NCBI GenBank assembly: GCA_036645935.1
Contig: JAVXNE010000001.1
Location: 248,001 to 312,000, forward strand
DNA length: 64,000 nucleotides
Reading direction: 5' to 3'
Origin: JAUNBN01 sp036645935
Lineage (GTDB): Bacteria > Bacillota > Clostridia > Oscillospirales > Ruminococcaceae
Within the stretch, counting starts at the first letter, position 1. Each line of letters starts with the position of its first letter. Of this stretch, positions 52,181-61,193 are shown piece after piece. A program made the translations under genes and the position numbers. Below the pieces are notes generated by a model. The model worked only from the letters and a program-made list of their open reading frames with translations. It had not been told where the DNA came from and ran no database searches.

Positions 52181-53350
52181 CTATCTCTTAGCTACGTCAA
52201 ACAGAACGCCCTGTCCGTTCTGGGTTTGAACGAGAAAGATTGACTGTCCGAGATCATGCGAGCCCGTTTCGGAGGCCTTGTCACAGGTGTAAGTTGTCAT
52301 CGCGCCGACAACGCCGTTCACGCCGTAAAGCGCTTCATTGATGGCGGCAGGCTCGGCCGAGCCTGCTCTCTCGATGGCATCCTGAAGAACGAGCATTCCG
52401 TCATAACCGCAAACAGACTGCATGTCCGGATCGCGGTTGTAAGCGGCGCGGTAGTCTTCGACAAACTTCTTGCCGCTCTCGGTGTCGACCTGGACGGTCC
52501 AGTCGGCGAGAGAGTACCAACCGTCAGCGGTCTTGCCAGCTGTGTCAATTGCGAGCGAGGAGGCGAACTGCGAGCAGCCCATGAGGGGTATGTCGAAGCC
52601 CATAGCATCGACCTGCATCATTACGAGCGCCGCCTGATCCTGATGGTTTATGGCAATAAGGCCATCAACACCCTCATTGAGGATCTGTGTGAGGTATGAA
52701 TTGAACTGCGTCTCATCGGCTGATACAGCGATGCGCTGTGCAACCTTAACGCCCAGGCCTTCAAGTGAGCTCTGCACATAGTCGGCCATGCCGTCACCGT
52801 AGCTGTCATTAACCTGAAGAATGGCTACATTCTTCATCTTGAGAAGATCAGCACACGCATTGGCCATGGTGGGGCTGACGATTGAATCGGACAGACGGAG
52901 CATCCAATAAAATTCGTTTTTCTCATCGAGGCACGCCTGGCTGCTGTTGCCCGCAAGGAAAGGTATTTTGTAGTTTGCAACTTCGGGCAGAACCAGTGTT
53001 ACCTGATTGCTGAAGCCATTGCTGTAAAACGCGCTGACGTTGTCTTCGCTCAGCATTTTGATGCAGGCGTTCATGTATTCTTGATCGGTCTCGCCGTTGT
53101 CCTCATAGACGATTTCGACCTGGCGTCCGAGAAGACCGCCATCAGCGTTAACTTTGTTTTTCCAAAGCTCGACGCCTTCTTTGCAGTATTCACCGTGTCC
53201 GGAGTTGGAGCCGGAAAGGGTTGTGACAACGCCGATTTTGATAGGACCTGTCTCGCCGCCGGCTTCTTCGCCTTCGGGCGCCTTGCCGCAAGCGGCAAGC
53301 ATCATCACGAGAGCCATGATAAGCGCCATGATGGAAATTGACTTTTTCAT
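52181..53350 (-). CDS. livK: LivK-type substrate-binding lipoprotein
   Basis: This 389-residue type I periplasmic-binding-like lipoprotein has a signal ending LAAC, lipid cysteine at residue 21, and a mature start GKAPEGEEAGGET. Typical motifs are IKIGVVTTLSGSNSGHGEYCKEGVELW, VEIVYEDNGETDQEY and the hinge region around LINHQDQAALVMMQVDAMG. Such proteins bind branched-chain or aromatic amino acids, amides or aromatic acids; the ligand here is not fixed. It is the first gene of the liv operon and is divergent from the YesM-like kinase. Confidence 0.93.
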   Translation of the reverse strand: MKKSISIMALIMALVMMLAACGKAPEGEEAGGETGPIKIGVVTTLSGSNSGHGEYCKEGVELWKNKVNADGGLLGRQVEIVYEDNGETDQEYMNACIKMLSEDNVSAFYSNGFSNQVTLVLPEVANYKIPFLAGNSSQACLDEKNEFYWMLRLSDSIVSPTMANACADLLKMKNVAILQVNDSYGDGMADYVQSSLEGLGVKVAQRIAVSADETQFNSYLTQILNEGVDGLIAINHQDQAALVMMQVDAMGFDIPLMGCSQFASSLAIDTAGKTADGWYSLADWTVQVDTESGKKFVEDYRAAYNRDPDMQSVCGYDGMLVLQDAIERAGSAEPAAINEALYGVNGVVGAMTTYTCDKASETGSHDLGQSIFLVQTQNGQGVLFDVAKR

Positions 53351-53617
53351 CTGTTCCTCCTAATTGGTAGTAGGTGTTTTTCACCTGTGGCATCAGTCTA
53401 TCACAATAGGCTTTGCATGTAATTAAACGATATTTGCGTAGAATAATTACATTTCAGTATCAAATCATCTGTGTTGTGCAACTTGCATCAACTTTAGTCA
53501 TGTCATGTGAGGATTATAGCCAAAGCCGATGCAACAATATTGCTCTTATAATACGATATTGCGAGATACTGGGGAGTAACCACGAGCACATTCCGCAATT
53601 TTATTCAATATAATGCA

Positions 53618-53646
53618 TTGAATTATGTCGACATTTTACGTATAAT
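53618..53646 (+). promoter_or_regulatory. Promoter of the two-component/oxidoreductase operon
   Basis: TTGAAT (53618-53623) and TATAAT (53641-53646) have a 17-base spacer and lie 35 bases before the kinase ATG. A second TATAAT lies at 53609-53614. Confidence 0.65.
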
Positions 53647-53680
53647 CAAATGCACACGCGCAGCTTACAAGGAGAAACAC

Positions 53681-55075
53681 ATGTCAAAACAGGCGTCGGG
53701 TAAGGTAAGCATCTGGTCGCGCATCTCGATAACGTGGCTGTTCTTGATTTTGCTGTTTTTTTGCTCGTTTGCCCCGCTTTGTGCGGGATATTATCTCATT
53801 GAGCGGAACATGTACGCCGTCACCATCGAAGCTTACGCTGAATCTTTCACCGCAGTTGCCGCGGGAATAACACATGAGGGAGACACGGATTTAACAGTGA
53901 CCTCAACAATTGAGCGCGGCCTTTCAAGCGTCACCGAGAAGTATCTCGTATCTTACTATTTAATAGACGGAGAATTCAGATCGACTTACCTCGGAAGCAG
54001 CAATTTGGGAAAGCAGAATTTGCTTCCCATAAACACCGAGGTTGTGAGCCAACGCTATCGCGGCCATGCGGACTGGCTGCTGTTCGACGATCCGTATCGC
54101 GGGGATCTCATCTACACGATGACCCCACTCGTGAATTCAAGCTCGCTCGTGTGCATCTATCCCGTGTCGCAGCTCGATGACAGGCTGCAGCGCTCGCTGC
54201 TCACACTCGGTGTGATTCTGATCTTCTCGATATCTGCAGCTTTCTTTGGGACGGCAACCATTCTGCGATACGTTTCCCGCCCCGCAGAAAAGCTCGTACA
54301 CACAATGCGCAATCCCTCCCTCCCCTCGGAGGTTGACGATTATGCGCACTGGCACAACGAGCTCGGTGAGATGTGCTCGGCTTACCTCACACGTGCGCGG
54401 GACTACCGCGAATCCCTTGAGACGATTAACTCGCTGAACGACCAGCGTCGCGAATCGGAGATTGAGGTGCTGCAAAACCAGATAAACTCCCACTTCATAT
54501 ACAACACTCTCAACAACATCCAGTGGCTCGCCAGCGCCCACCGCACTGACGACGTTATCACAACGGTCAAGGCGCTCGATTTGCTGCTGCGTGCCTGGGC
54601 GCTCAACGACACCGACTTTGTGACGATTGAGGAGGAGATGAACTATGTTGAGGCATACCTAGTGGCGCAGAAAATACGCTTCAACGACGTATTTGATTTC
54701 AAGTTCGATCTTGACGTGCTGCTCATGCAGATGAAAACTCCAAAATTTATCCTGCAGCCCATCGTTGAAAACAGCATATATCACGGTTTTATTGACGCCG
54801 ACCGCAAGGGAGGGCACATCACCATTTCCATGCGCCGCAGGGGTCACAGAATCGTCATCGAGGTACTCGACGACGGAATCGGCATCGCAAAGGAACGCAT
54901 ACAGTCGATTCTGCTCAACCGGAACAAGAGCTCTGGAAGATACATGGGCGTCGCGATCGGCAACATCAACAAGCGCATAAAGCTTCTTTGCGGGCGCGAA
55001 TACGGAATAGGTATCCAGAGCGGGTTTGGCAGTTATACTAAGACGGAGATTGTTATTCCGATGAAGGTCGAGTGA
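53681..55075 (+). CDS. YesM-type sensor histidine kinase
   Basis: This 464-residue membrane kinase has helix 1 at residues 14-38 and an outside sensor domain of about 120 residues. Helix 2 (LLTLGVILIFSISAAFFGTATIL) is followed by a HAMP-like linker. The His_kinase domain has phospho-acceptor His271 (NQINSHFIYNTLNNIQW), the N-box IVENSIYHGF and the G-box DDGIGIAKERI. AAGGAG is seven bases from the ATG. It is followed ten bases later by a YesN-like regulator. It faces a liv-type importer, so it probably senses that substrate. Confidence 0.92.
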   Translation: MSKQASGKVSIWSRISITWLFLILLFFCSFAPLCAGYYLIERNMYAVTIEAYAESFTAVAAGITHEGDTDLTVTSTIERGLSSVTEKYLVSYYLIDGEFRSTYLGSSNLGKQNLLPINTEVVSQRYRGHADWLLFDDPYRGDLIYTMTPLVNSSSLVCIYPVSQLDDRLQRSLLTLGVILIFSISAAFFGTATILRYVSRPAEKLVHTMRNPSLPSEVDDYAHWHNELGEMCSAYLTRARDYRESLETINSLNDQRRESEIEVLQNQINSHFIYNTLNNIQWLASAHRTDDVITTVKALDLLLRAWALNDTDFVTIEEEMNYVEAYLVAQKIRFNDVFDFKFDLDVLLMQMKTPKFILQPIVENSIYHGFIDADRKGGHITISMRRRGHRIVIEVLDDGIGIAKERIQSILLNRNKSSGRYMGVAIGNINKRIKLLCGREYGIGIQSGFGSYTKTEIVIPMKVE

Positions 55076-55085
55076 GGAATTTTAA

Positions 55086-56417
55086 ATGTATAAGGTTATG
55101 CTGGTCGACGACGACGTGCTTGTGCGCGTCGGATTGGAAGCCTTGACCGATTGGAAAGCTAAAAACCTCGACATCGTCGCCGAGGCCTCCGGAGGATATG
55201 AGGCGCTCAGGCTGCTCGAGCAGCATCTCCCTGACATTGTGATAACCGACATGTACATGCCGGAATTCGACGGCATCCAGTTCATCCGTGAGGGACGCGC
55301 AATCTGCCCCGATGCGGTGTTTGTGGTGCTCAGTTGCCACAACGACGTTGAGTATATCAAAGAGGCCATGCGAGTTGGCGCATATGACTATCTTCTCAAA
55401 AGCTCAGTGGTTGATTCACGCGATCTTGACAATTTGCTTCAGCGCATTATAACAATGCTCGAGCTAAAAAGAAAAGGTGCAAATCGAGCGAACAGCGACG
55501 ACCGCCGCGCTGATGTCTCGTCGGACAAAGAGGGCAAAAAAGAGCTGTTTGACTATCTCGCCAAAGGGAGACCCATCAGCGCAAGGCTCAAGCAGTTTCT
55601 GATCTCCCGCAATCTCGACATCTCGGGTCAGAATCTCTGCCTGATTGCGCTCGCACTCGACAATTTTGAAAAAATATCCAAACTCGTCAGCGATGAAAAG
55701 CTGTTGATTTCAAAAACAGAGAGCTTCATTTTAGAGGTTGCAAAAGAATACGGCAACTCAGTCATATCCTACAACAAGCACGGAGTTTTTCTCATTTTAA
55801 TGAATGTGACAACGTCCAACAGCATCATATCCAACAAGGATAAAATGCTCAGCATTGCAGAGAGGCTGCGCATAAACATCAAAAATCATTTCGTGCATAC
55901 GTGCAGCATATACGTCGACGAGGTGGTCACACTCGAGGAGCTGCCCGAAATATATCTCAATCTGATGCAGGAAATACGCTTTACCTACTGTCTCAACTAC
56001 GACTCCGTTATCGATGTCACCACGAGCACCGCGAGCATCTACGACCGCTCGTCCGACGACGACATTGAGCTCCCCCCCAACCCCATAGACGATGTCGTGG
56101 ACTATATAAGAAAGAACTATCGCTCCCCCATCTCGCTGGATGAACTCGCCGCGCTCTCAAATTTCAGCAAGTATCACCTCTGCCGCAAATTCAAAGAGGT
56201 GACAACGATGAGCATCGTGAACTTCATTCTCCAAATTCGTATCGATAAGGCGAAAGAGTTGCTCGCATCTCCAAACAGCCGGTATATCTTTGAGATAGCG
56301 TCAGAGGTGGGATTCAACGACACATCTTATTTCAACCGCATATTCAAAAAAGCAACCGGCTTCACCCCAAACGAATATCACAAACAGGTAATTTCCGACA
56401 CTAAAAAAGAGGTATAA
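55086..56417 (+). CDS. YesN-type response regulator with AraC DNA-binding domain
   Basis: This 443-residue regulator has an N-terminal receiver with DDD at residues 8-10, phospho-acceptor Asp55 (VITDMYMPEFDGIQF), and Lys near LLKSSVVD. A middle region of about 200 residues is of unknown fold. The C-terminal AraC/XylS two-helix DNA-binding domain comprises ISLDELAALSNFSKYHLCRKFK and IFEIASEVGFNDTSYFNRIFKKATG. It probably controls the divergent liv operon and its own operon, including the downstream reductase. Confidence 0.93.
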   Translation: MYKVMLVDDDVLVRVGLEALTDWKAKNLDIVAEASGGYEALRLLEQHLPDIVITDMYMPEFDGIQFIREGRAICPDAVFVVLSCHNDVEYIKEAMRVGAYDYLLKSSVVDSRDLDNLLQRIITMLELKRKGANRANSDDRRADVSSDKEGKKELFDYLAKGRPISARLKQFLISRNLDISGQNLCLIALALDNFEKISKLVSDEKLLISKTESFILEVAKEYGNSVISYNKHGVFLILMNVTTSNSIISNKDKMLSIAERLRINIKNHFVHTCSIYVDEVVTLEELPEIYLNLMQEIRFTYCLNYDSVIDVTTSTASIYDRSSDDDIELPPNPIDDVVDYIRKNYRSPISLDELAALSNFSKYHLCRKFKEVTTMSIVNFILQIRIDKAKELLASPNSRYIFEIASEVGFNDTSYFNRIFKKATGFTPNEYHKQVISDTKKEV

Positions 56418-56420
56418 ATA

Positions 56421-57683
56421 ATGCAGCACCGCAAATTTGATTACACCGACGAAGTTTTATTTTTGAAAGACAACGACAGCCTTTGCGTAAAGCTGCCCTA
56501 TTCGCGCGACACCGAAGTGTTGAATTCCCCGCTCGACCGAGACGGGGTACAACTTAAGAACCGCATTCTGATACAGCCCATTGAAGGCTTCGACGCGCTT
56601 CCCGACGGCGCCCCCAGCGAGCGCAGTGCCCAGCGATATCTCGAATTTGTTCGCGGCGGGGCAAGCGCACTTTGGATCGAATCCATCTCGGTGAACCACG
56701 AGGGGCGCTCGAATCCCTACCAGCTATGGATCACGCCGGAAAACGTCGACTGCTTCAAGTCATTCACCGAACGTCTGCATCAATGTGGCGGCAATGGCGC
56801 TCCCGTCTATCTGGTGGCGCAGCTCACCCACTCGGGCCGCAACAGCAACCCCGACGGAGTTCCGAAGCCGGTGTGCGCGTTTTCAAACCCTTTCATACCC
56901 AAAGACACCGAGCGGATTATTACAGACGCGGAAATAGCAGCGCTCGAGGACGATTACGTGAGTGCGATAGTGCTCGCCGAGCGCGCCGGTTTCGATGCGG
57001 TTGATATTCGTGCTTGTCACGGCTACCTCATAAACGAGCTGTTTGCGGCATTCGAGAGGGACGGTGAATACGGCGGCAGCTTCGACAACCGCACTCGGAT
57101 GCTGCTGGATATTGTGGACAAGGCGCACCGCGCGAGTGCGCTTCCGATCGCCGTTCGTCTCAATATGTATGACGGCGTGCCCTATCCTTACGGCTGGGGT
57201 TGCGACAAATCAGACGTGACAAAAACCGATTTTTCCGAACCTCTTGAATTGGTGCGGCAGCTCTCGCTCCGCGGAGTTAAACTGCTGAATATAAGTTCGG
57301 GAATCGGCGCTTATTCCCCCCATGTTATTCGCCCTTACGACAGCGGCGGCGCGATTCCAAAAGAGCACCCTCTCGAAGGGGTCGCACGTCTGCTCGACGC
57401 CGCAAGGCAGGCAAAGTCCGTCGCACCGGACAGCATTGTTGTCTGTTCGGGGCTGACATGGCTGCGCGAGTTTGCGCCCTGCGTCTCTGCCGGCGGAATC
57501 AACGCCGGTTGGTTCGACGTTGCGGGTTTCGGGCGTCAGGCGATAGCCTATCCCGATTTTGCGAATGACATCCTCAATCACAGAACCATCAAAACTTTTT
57601 GCGCAACATGCGGCGGGTGCACCGCGCTCATCAAGAAAAGCGGCAAACAGCTCCGCTGCGTGCGCCGCCAGTATAATTATTAG
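56421..57683 (+). CDS. Old-yellow-enzyme-type NADH:flavin oxidoreductase
   Basis: This 420-residue FMN-dependent TIM-barrel reductase resembles OYE/2,4-dienoyl-CoA-reductase proteins: KNRILIQPIEGFD, VAQLTHSGRNSNPDG, FDAVDIRACHGYLINE and EYGGSFDNRTRML. The usual His-x-x-His substrate-binding pair is Arg197-x-x-His200. The C terminus has Cys394, Cys397, Cys400 and Cys413 (C-x2-C-x2-C-x12-C), likely a [4Fe-4S] site, but the FAD/NAD domain of larger relatives is absent. It is the third gene of the YesMN-like operon. It probably reduces an activated alkene, carboxylate or related compound delivered by the liv-type importer. Confidence 0.85.
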   Translation: MQHRKFDYTDEVLFLKDNDSLCVKLPYSRDTEVLNSPLDRDGVQLKNRILIQPIEGFDALPDGAPSERSAQRYLEFVRGGASALWIESISVNHEGRSNPYQLWITPENVDCFKSFTERLHQCGGNGAPVYLVAQLTHSGRNSNPDGVPKPVCAFSNPFIPKDTERIITDAEIAALEDDYVSAIVLAERAGFDAVDIRACHGYLINELFAAFERDGEYGGSFDNRTRMLLDIVDKAHRASALPIAVRLNMYDGVPYPYGWGCDKSDVTKTDFSEPLELVRQLSLRGVKLLNISSGIGAYSPHVIRPYDSGGAIPKEHPLEGVARLLDAARQAKSVAPDSIVVCSGLTWLREFAPCVSAGGINAGWFDVAGFGRQAIAYPDFANDILNHRTIKTFCATCGGCTALIKKSGKQLRCVRRQYNY

Positions 57684-58161
57684 ATTCAACTTCAGCGTTT
57701 GGATTGCCTTATCCTGCATTTTGAGCTGTTTTACACGGTTGCGGTTTTATCTGCTGATTTCCGTGTTATTTTGCATGATCAAGCAGCTTGTCCTATATTT
57801 CGGGCCGGTTTGCTCTCTTTAATTAGCACAAAGCGGCTCATCATTCCAAATTATCAGTGCTTCTGAAAACCATGATATCTCTGCCTCTTGTGCCGACTTG
57901 TTTTCATGCAACGTTTCATCGCAGCGCGCAAAAAGCGCACATTGTTAATGCGCCCTCATATGAGCATTGAATAGAGAAATCCGCCGTTTCATAATAACTG
58001 CTTCGACAGTCGTTTGAACGACGGTTTTTCTGTTTCGACATTATTTCAATCGCGCTGTGCTTTATGGTTCTCCCCCGCCTCGTGCGAATGCCTCGCGTCA
58101 AAATCTCTTGTTTGAGGCCATTGGAGCTGCATCAAAGATCCATCACCACGCCTCGCACGTG
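57684..58161. other. Intergenic region with no supported gene
   Basis: About 480 bases between convergent genes. I see no clear terminator, no frame with both a start signal and recognisable content, and no repeat. Confidence 0.45.
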
Positions 58162-58542
58162 CTATTCATAGCTGCACAGCTCGATCAGGTTTCCGTCGGG
58201 ATCGCGCAGGTAAATTGAACGCATCTCTCCTCTGACACCGTGCCTCGTCACAATTCCCAATTCAACCTCAATTCCGTTTTCGATGAGAGTGCGCCTGCAC
58301 AGTTCAAGCGAGCCATCTATTTCAAAACAGAGATCGGCGCTGCCAGTCTGCACGTGCGCCGCCTTTGGTTCGAGTTCATGGTCTTTGACGTGTACATTGA
58401 TTTTAAAATCTCCGGAAAAAAGTTCCCACCGACCGCCGGCATTCTCTGCGCGAAATCCGAGCGCCCTATAAAAAGAGGTGCAGGCCTCAATGTCTGCGGT
58501 TGTGATCACTACGTGGTCGACCTTGCTGATCTTGCTGATCAT
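58162..58542 (-). CDS. VOC (glyoxalase/dioxygenase fold) family protein
   Basis: This 126-residue vicinal-oxygen-chelate fold protein starts KVDHVVITTADIEACTSFYRALGF (first metal His) and ends RSIYLRDPDGNLIELCSY (final Glu). The subgroup resembles YwbC/virulence-type VOC proteins. The substrate is unknown. GGAGGAG lies nine bases before the ATG. Single gene. Confidence 0.9.
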   Translation of the reverse strand: MISKISKVDHVVITTADIEACTSFYRALGFRAENAGGRWELFSGDFKINVHVKDHELEPKAAHVQTGSADLCFEIDGSLELCRRTLIENGIEVELGIVTRHGVRGEMRSIYLRDPDGNLIELCSYE

Positions 58543-58827
58543 TTTAAATCACTCCTCCAATATTGTACGTTGACCCTATCATATTGCGGCAGCGAAAAAC
58601 TTTTCTCCTGCCTGAAACTCCGCTCCGCTGTGTCTTCCTGCACAGTTGACGATACCGATTCACACATGAGAAGAGCTGCTCTTGTTTTATGAAATGGCAA
58701 AGCAAAAAGTCAAGTGACCCGGCTTTGATGTTTTGCTGGCAGTAATTTGAGATTTTTAAAGTGCGATGCATTTTAACCCGCGCTTACACCTCCTAACCGG
58801 CCTGATATACTTTCGGAATCGCTCGGA

Positions 58828-59412
58828 TTATAACGGAAGTAACTGATTCTCCGGGTAACGCATCCATTCAGTAACGGTGTCTGCAAAACCGAAAGAAGCA
58901 ATGGCCTTTTCCGCTTTGTCTTCAGCTGTGCAGTTTCCCTCTCATAATCGAACGGCCATTGTTCAAATTTCTATATCTTCCGGACTAAATCTCTCCCCAA
59001 CAGGGCTGTACAGCATTCAGCAGGTGTGCATCTGCTTTTTTAAAACAGCTCTCACACGGGTAAAATCGTCTGGATTGACCGTAAGAAAATATGTCGAGGC
59101 GTATTTTTTTAGCGCAAGCTACAAACCACAGCGCTATCTCACCGAAAACCGCGTGTTTTCGCCCTCATTTTTTTGGTTGCTCCCATCATGAAAATTTATT
59201 TTGTCAAAATAATCTTCAGAAATATCAGGATGTTCATTGCACATCTGAGAGGCCGCCTCGCTCAGCGAACTGCAAATAATTTTCTGAATTATACCACAGT
59301 GCAGCCCTTACAGAAAGAGTTATCTGGAAGTACATATTCGCTCATCAGCTTCCCCAAAATAGGCTGCGTTGACTCGTGATGAAACTTCTGCACCGTTTTG
59401 TGCAACCTCAGC
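58828..59412 (-). pseudogene. Decayed gene, one frame with seven internal stops
   Basis: A single minus-strand frame reads protein-like segments in order: AEVAQNGAEVSSRVNAAYFG, ASQMCNEHPDISEDYFDKIN, KKYASTYFLTVNPDDF and DKAEKAIASFGFADTVTEW. The frame ends at a stop at 58828. It is interrupted by stops near 59320, 59308, 59134, 59119, 59017, 58963 and 58942, but keeps the same phase throughout. No family is recognised. Decay by nonsense substitutions rather than frameshifts would explain it. Chance readability cannot be ruled out. Confidence 0.35.
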
Positions 59413-59449
59413 GTATACAGCGCAAACGATCAATATTTGCTTCGTGGTG

Positions 59450-59477
59450 TTGACATTTCAAATTCTTATGATATTAT
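59450..59477 (+). promoter_or_regulatory. Sigma A promoter of the SPFH operon
   Basis: Perfect TTGACA (59450-59455) and TATTAT (59472-59477) have a 16-base spacer and lie 33 bases before the TTG start. Confidence 0.75.
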
Positions 59478-59478
59478 A

Positions 59479-59497
59479 TTGATATCAATTTAATATC
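59479..59497 (+). promoter_or_regulatory. Palindromic operator candidate upstream of the SPFH gene
   Basis: GATAT and ATATC form an inverted repeat over 59481-59497, and the overlapping TTGATATCAA (59479-59488) is itself a perfect palindrome. They sit just downstream of the -10, where a repressor would block transcription. The ribbon-helix-helix protein encoded in the same operon is a candidate ligand. Confidence 0.5.
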
Positions 59498-59510
59498 GGA
59501 GGGAATCACA

Positions 59511-60509
59511 TTGGAAGAAAAAATACTTAAAAGCAAGAAAAACGGACTGCTGTTCCTGTTTCTTTTAATTTTTCTGTATATTGCAGCCACAGTAAGTTTA
59601 ATATTGGGATCGATATTTAGTGTTACCCTTATGGTAATAGGGCTCGTGTGGGTTTGCTTTGGGTGGATCCCACTCATGGGTTTAAAGGTAATCAAACCGC
59701 AAGAGGCTCTTGTTTTGACTTTATTCGGAAACTACATTGGGACCTTAAAAACAGAAGGGTTTTACTTTGTTAACCCGTTCTGCACAGCGGTCAATCCAGC
59801 TTCCGGCACAAAACTCAGCCAAAGCGGTGACGTGCACAGCAACATCGCAACATCAGCGGGTGCTGCGAATCAAAATAACTCTGCGGAAAATTCAAAAAAG
59901 AAAATCTCGTTGAAAATCATGACACTCAACAACAACCGACAGAAGATTAACGACTGTCTCGGAAATCCCATTGAGATTGGCATCGCCGTAATGTGGCGCG
60001 TGGTGGACACTGCTAAGGCCGTGTTTACAGTTGACAATTATAAGGAATATCTGTCTTTGCAATGTGACAGTGCATTGCGGAATATCGTAAGGATTTATCC
60101 TTACGATATAGCTCCAAATATCGATACAACGGGCGACGGTATTGCTGACGAAGGAAGTCTGCGCGGTTCAAGCGAAATTGTAGCAGCACGTATCAAAAAT
60201 GAAATTCAAAGCAAAGTTGCACAAGCAGGGCTTGACATCTTAGAGGCGCGCATAACTTATTTGGCATACGCTCCGGAAATTGCGGCGGTTATGCTTCAGC
60301 GGCAGCAAGCATCCGCCATTGTGGACGCCCGTAAAATGATTGTGGATGGCGCTGTCGGGATGGTGGAAATGGCATTAGAGCAGTTGAACAAAAACAACAT
60401 CGTCGTTTTGGACGAAGAACGAAAAGCTGCCATGGTTTCCAACCTTTTGGTCGTGCTTTGTGGAAATCACGATGTACAACCGATTGTCAATTCCGGCAGT
60501 CTGTATTAG
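59511..60509 (+). CDS. SPFH-domain (stomatin/flotillin-like) membrane protein
   Basis: This 332-residue protein has two N-terminal helices (LLFLFLLIFLYIAATVSLIL and VTLMVIGLVWVCFGWIPLMG). An SPFH/band-7 domain follows (VIKPQEALVLTLFGNYIGTLKTEGFYFVNPF, NPIEIGIAVMWRVVDTAKAVF, DILEARITYLAYAPEIAAVML). A 45-residue Ser/Asn/Lys-rich insertion splits the domain. The start is TTG 59511, seven bases after GGAGGG. SPFH proteins scaffold membrane microdomains and proteases. It forms an operon with a small DNA-binding protein two bases downstream. Confidence 0.9.
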   Translation: MEEKILKSKKNGLLFLFLLIFLYIAATVSLILGSIFSVTLMVIGLVWVCFGWIPLMGLKVIKPQEALVLTLFGNYIGTLKTEGFYFVNPFCTAVNPASGTKLSQSGDVHSNIATSAGAANQNNSAENSKKKISLKIMTLNNNRQKINDCLGNPIEIGIAVMWRVVDTAKAVFTVDNYKEYLSLQCDSALRNIVRIYPYDIAPNIDTTGDGIADEGSLRGSSEIVAARIKNEIQSKVAQAGLDILEARITYLAYAPEIAAVMLQRQQASAIVDARKMIVDGAVGMVEMALEQLNKNNIVVLDEERKAAMVSNLLVVLCGNHDVQPIVNSGSLY

Positions 60510-60511
60510 AC

Positions 60512-60715
60512 ATGGCCGATACAATAAAAAAACAAGTTCCACTGCGCCTGTCACAAACGCTTTATGATGCACTTGCCGCGTGGGCAGAGGATGATTTCCG
60601 CTCGGTGAACGGACAAATTGAGTATCTGCTCTCCGAGTGTGTAAGGCAGCGCAAGAAAAACGGAAAATATGTTTCGGAACATCTGGATCAACCGCCGGAG
60701 CTCGATATTGAATAG
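60512..60715 (+). CDS. Arc/CopG-like ribbon-helix-helix protein
   Basis: This 67-residue protein reads MADTIKKQVPLRLSQTLYDALAAWAEDDFRSVNGQIEYLL: one strand and two helices, as in Arc-type repressors. ATG 60512 lies two bases after the SPFH stop, so it is translationally coupled. It may bind the palindrome upstream of the operon, or be an antitoxin-like partner. A longer frame from 60458 inside the SPFH gene is not supported. Confidence 0.85.
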   Translation: MADTIKKQVPLRLSQTLYDALAAWAEDDFRSVNGQIEYLLSECVRQRKKNGKYVSEHLDQPPELDIE

Positions 60716-61193
60716 AAAATAAGATTAACCCGCGGCGATTCATTCTTTGGTGTTGGCTCATGACGGCACTCTTCACTTCCCCTCGCTGTCTTTCTGCGCA
60801 ATCGCAAAGAATCTTTATCCCGATTTCAAGACAAGTCATGCCAATCACAAAAACAGTGCTTCCACCGAGGCACTGTTTTTGTGATTGTTTATATGTATAA
60901 CGCGAAGGATCTTATCTTTCATGCATTATCAATATTTTCAGTGGTTCTTCAGATAAAAGATCGGCGCCGGCCAACAAGTAAACATCATGATCATTTCTTG
61001 TATCAGATCACACGAACATTGAACATAGGTCAATACCTAATGATCACCATAACACATTCGTGAATATCGCATAAATCTGATTGGGTATGTGTTCAACAAA
61101 AACCTCTCTTTGTTTGCTCTGTTTGAAAATGAGTGCAGCTATGGTTTGGGGCAGATTATGCTCATTTTACGTATCACTGACTATCATAGTAGT
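60716..61193. other. Intergenic region with a terminator only
   Basis: About 480 bases between convergent genes. The hairpin at 60842-60887 ends the SPFH operon. No further gene is supported. Confidence 0.5.
60842..60887 (+). terminator. Terminator of the SPFH operon
   Basis: An 18-bp perfect stem (CAATCACAAAAACAGTGC against GCACTGTTTTTGTGATTG) has a ten-base loop. It is T-rich within and beyond the right arm. Confidence 0.85.

Noticed and set aside
58877..59191. 104-codon plus-strand frame
   Set aside because: No start signal. The opposite strand reads better as a decayed gene.
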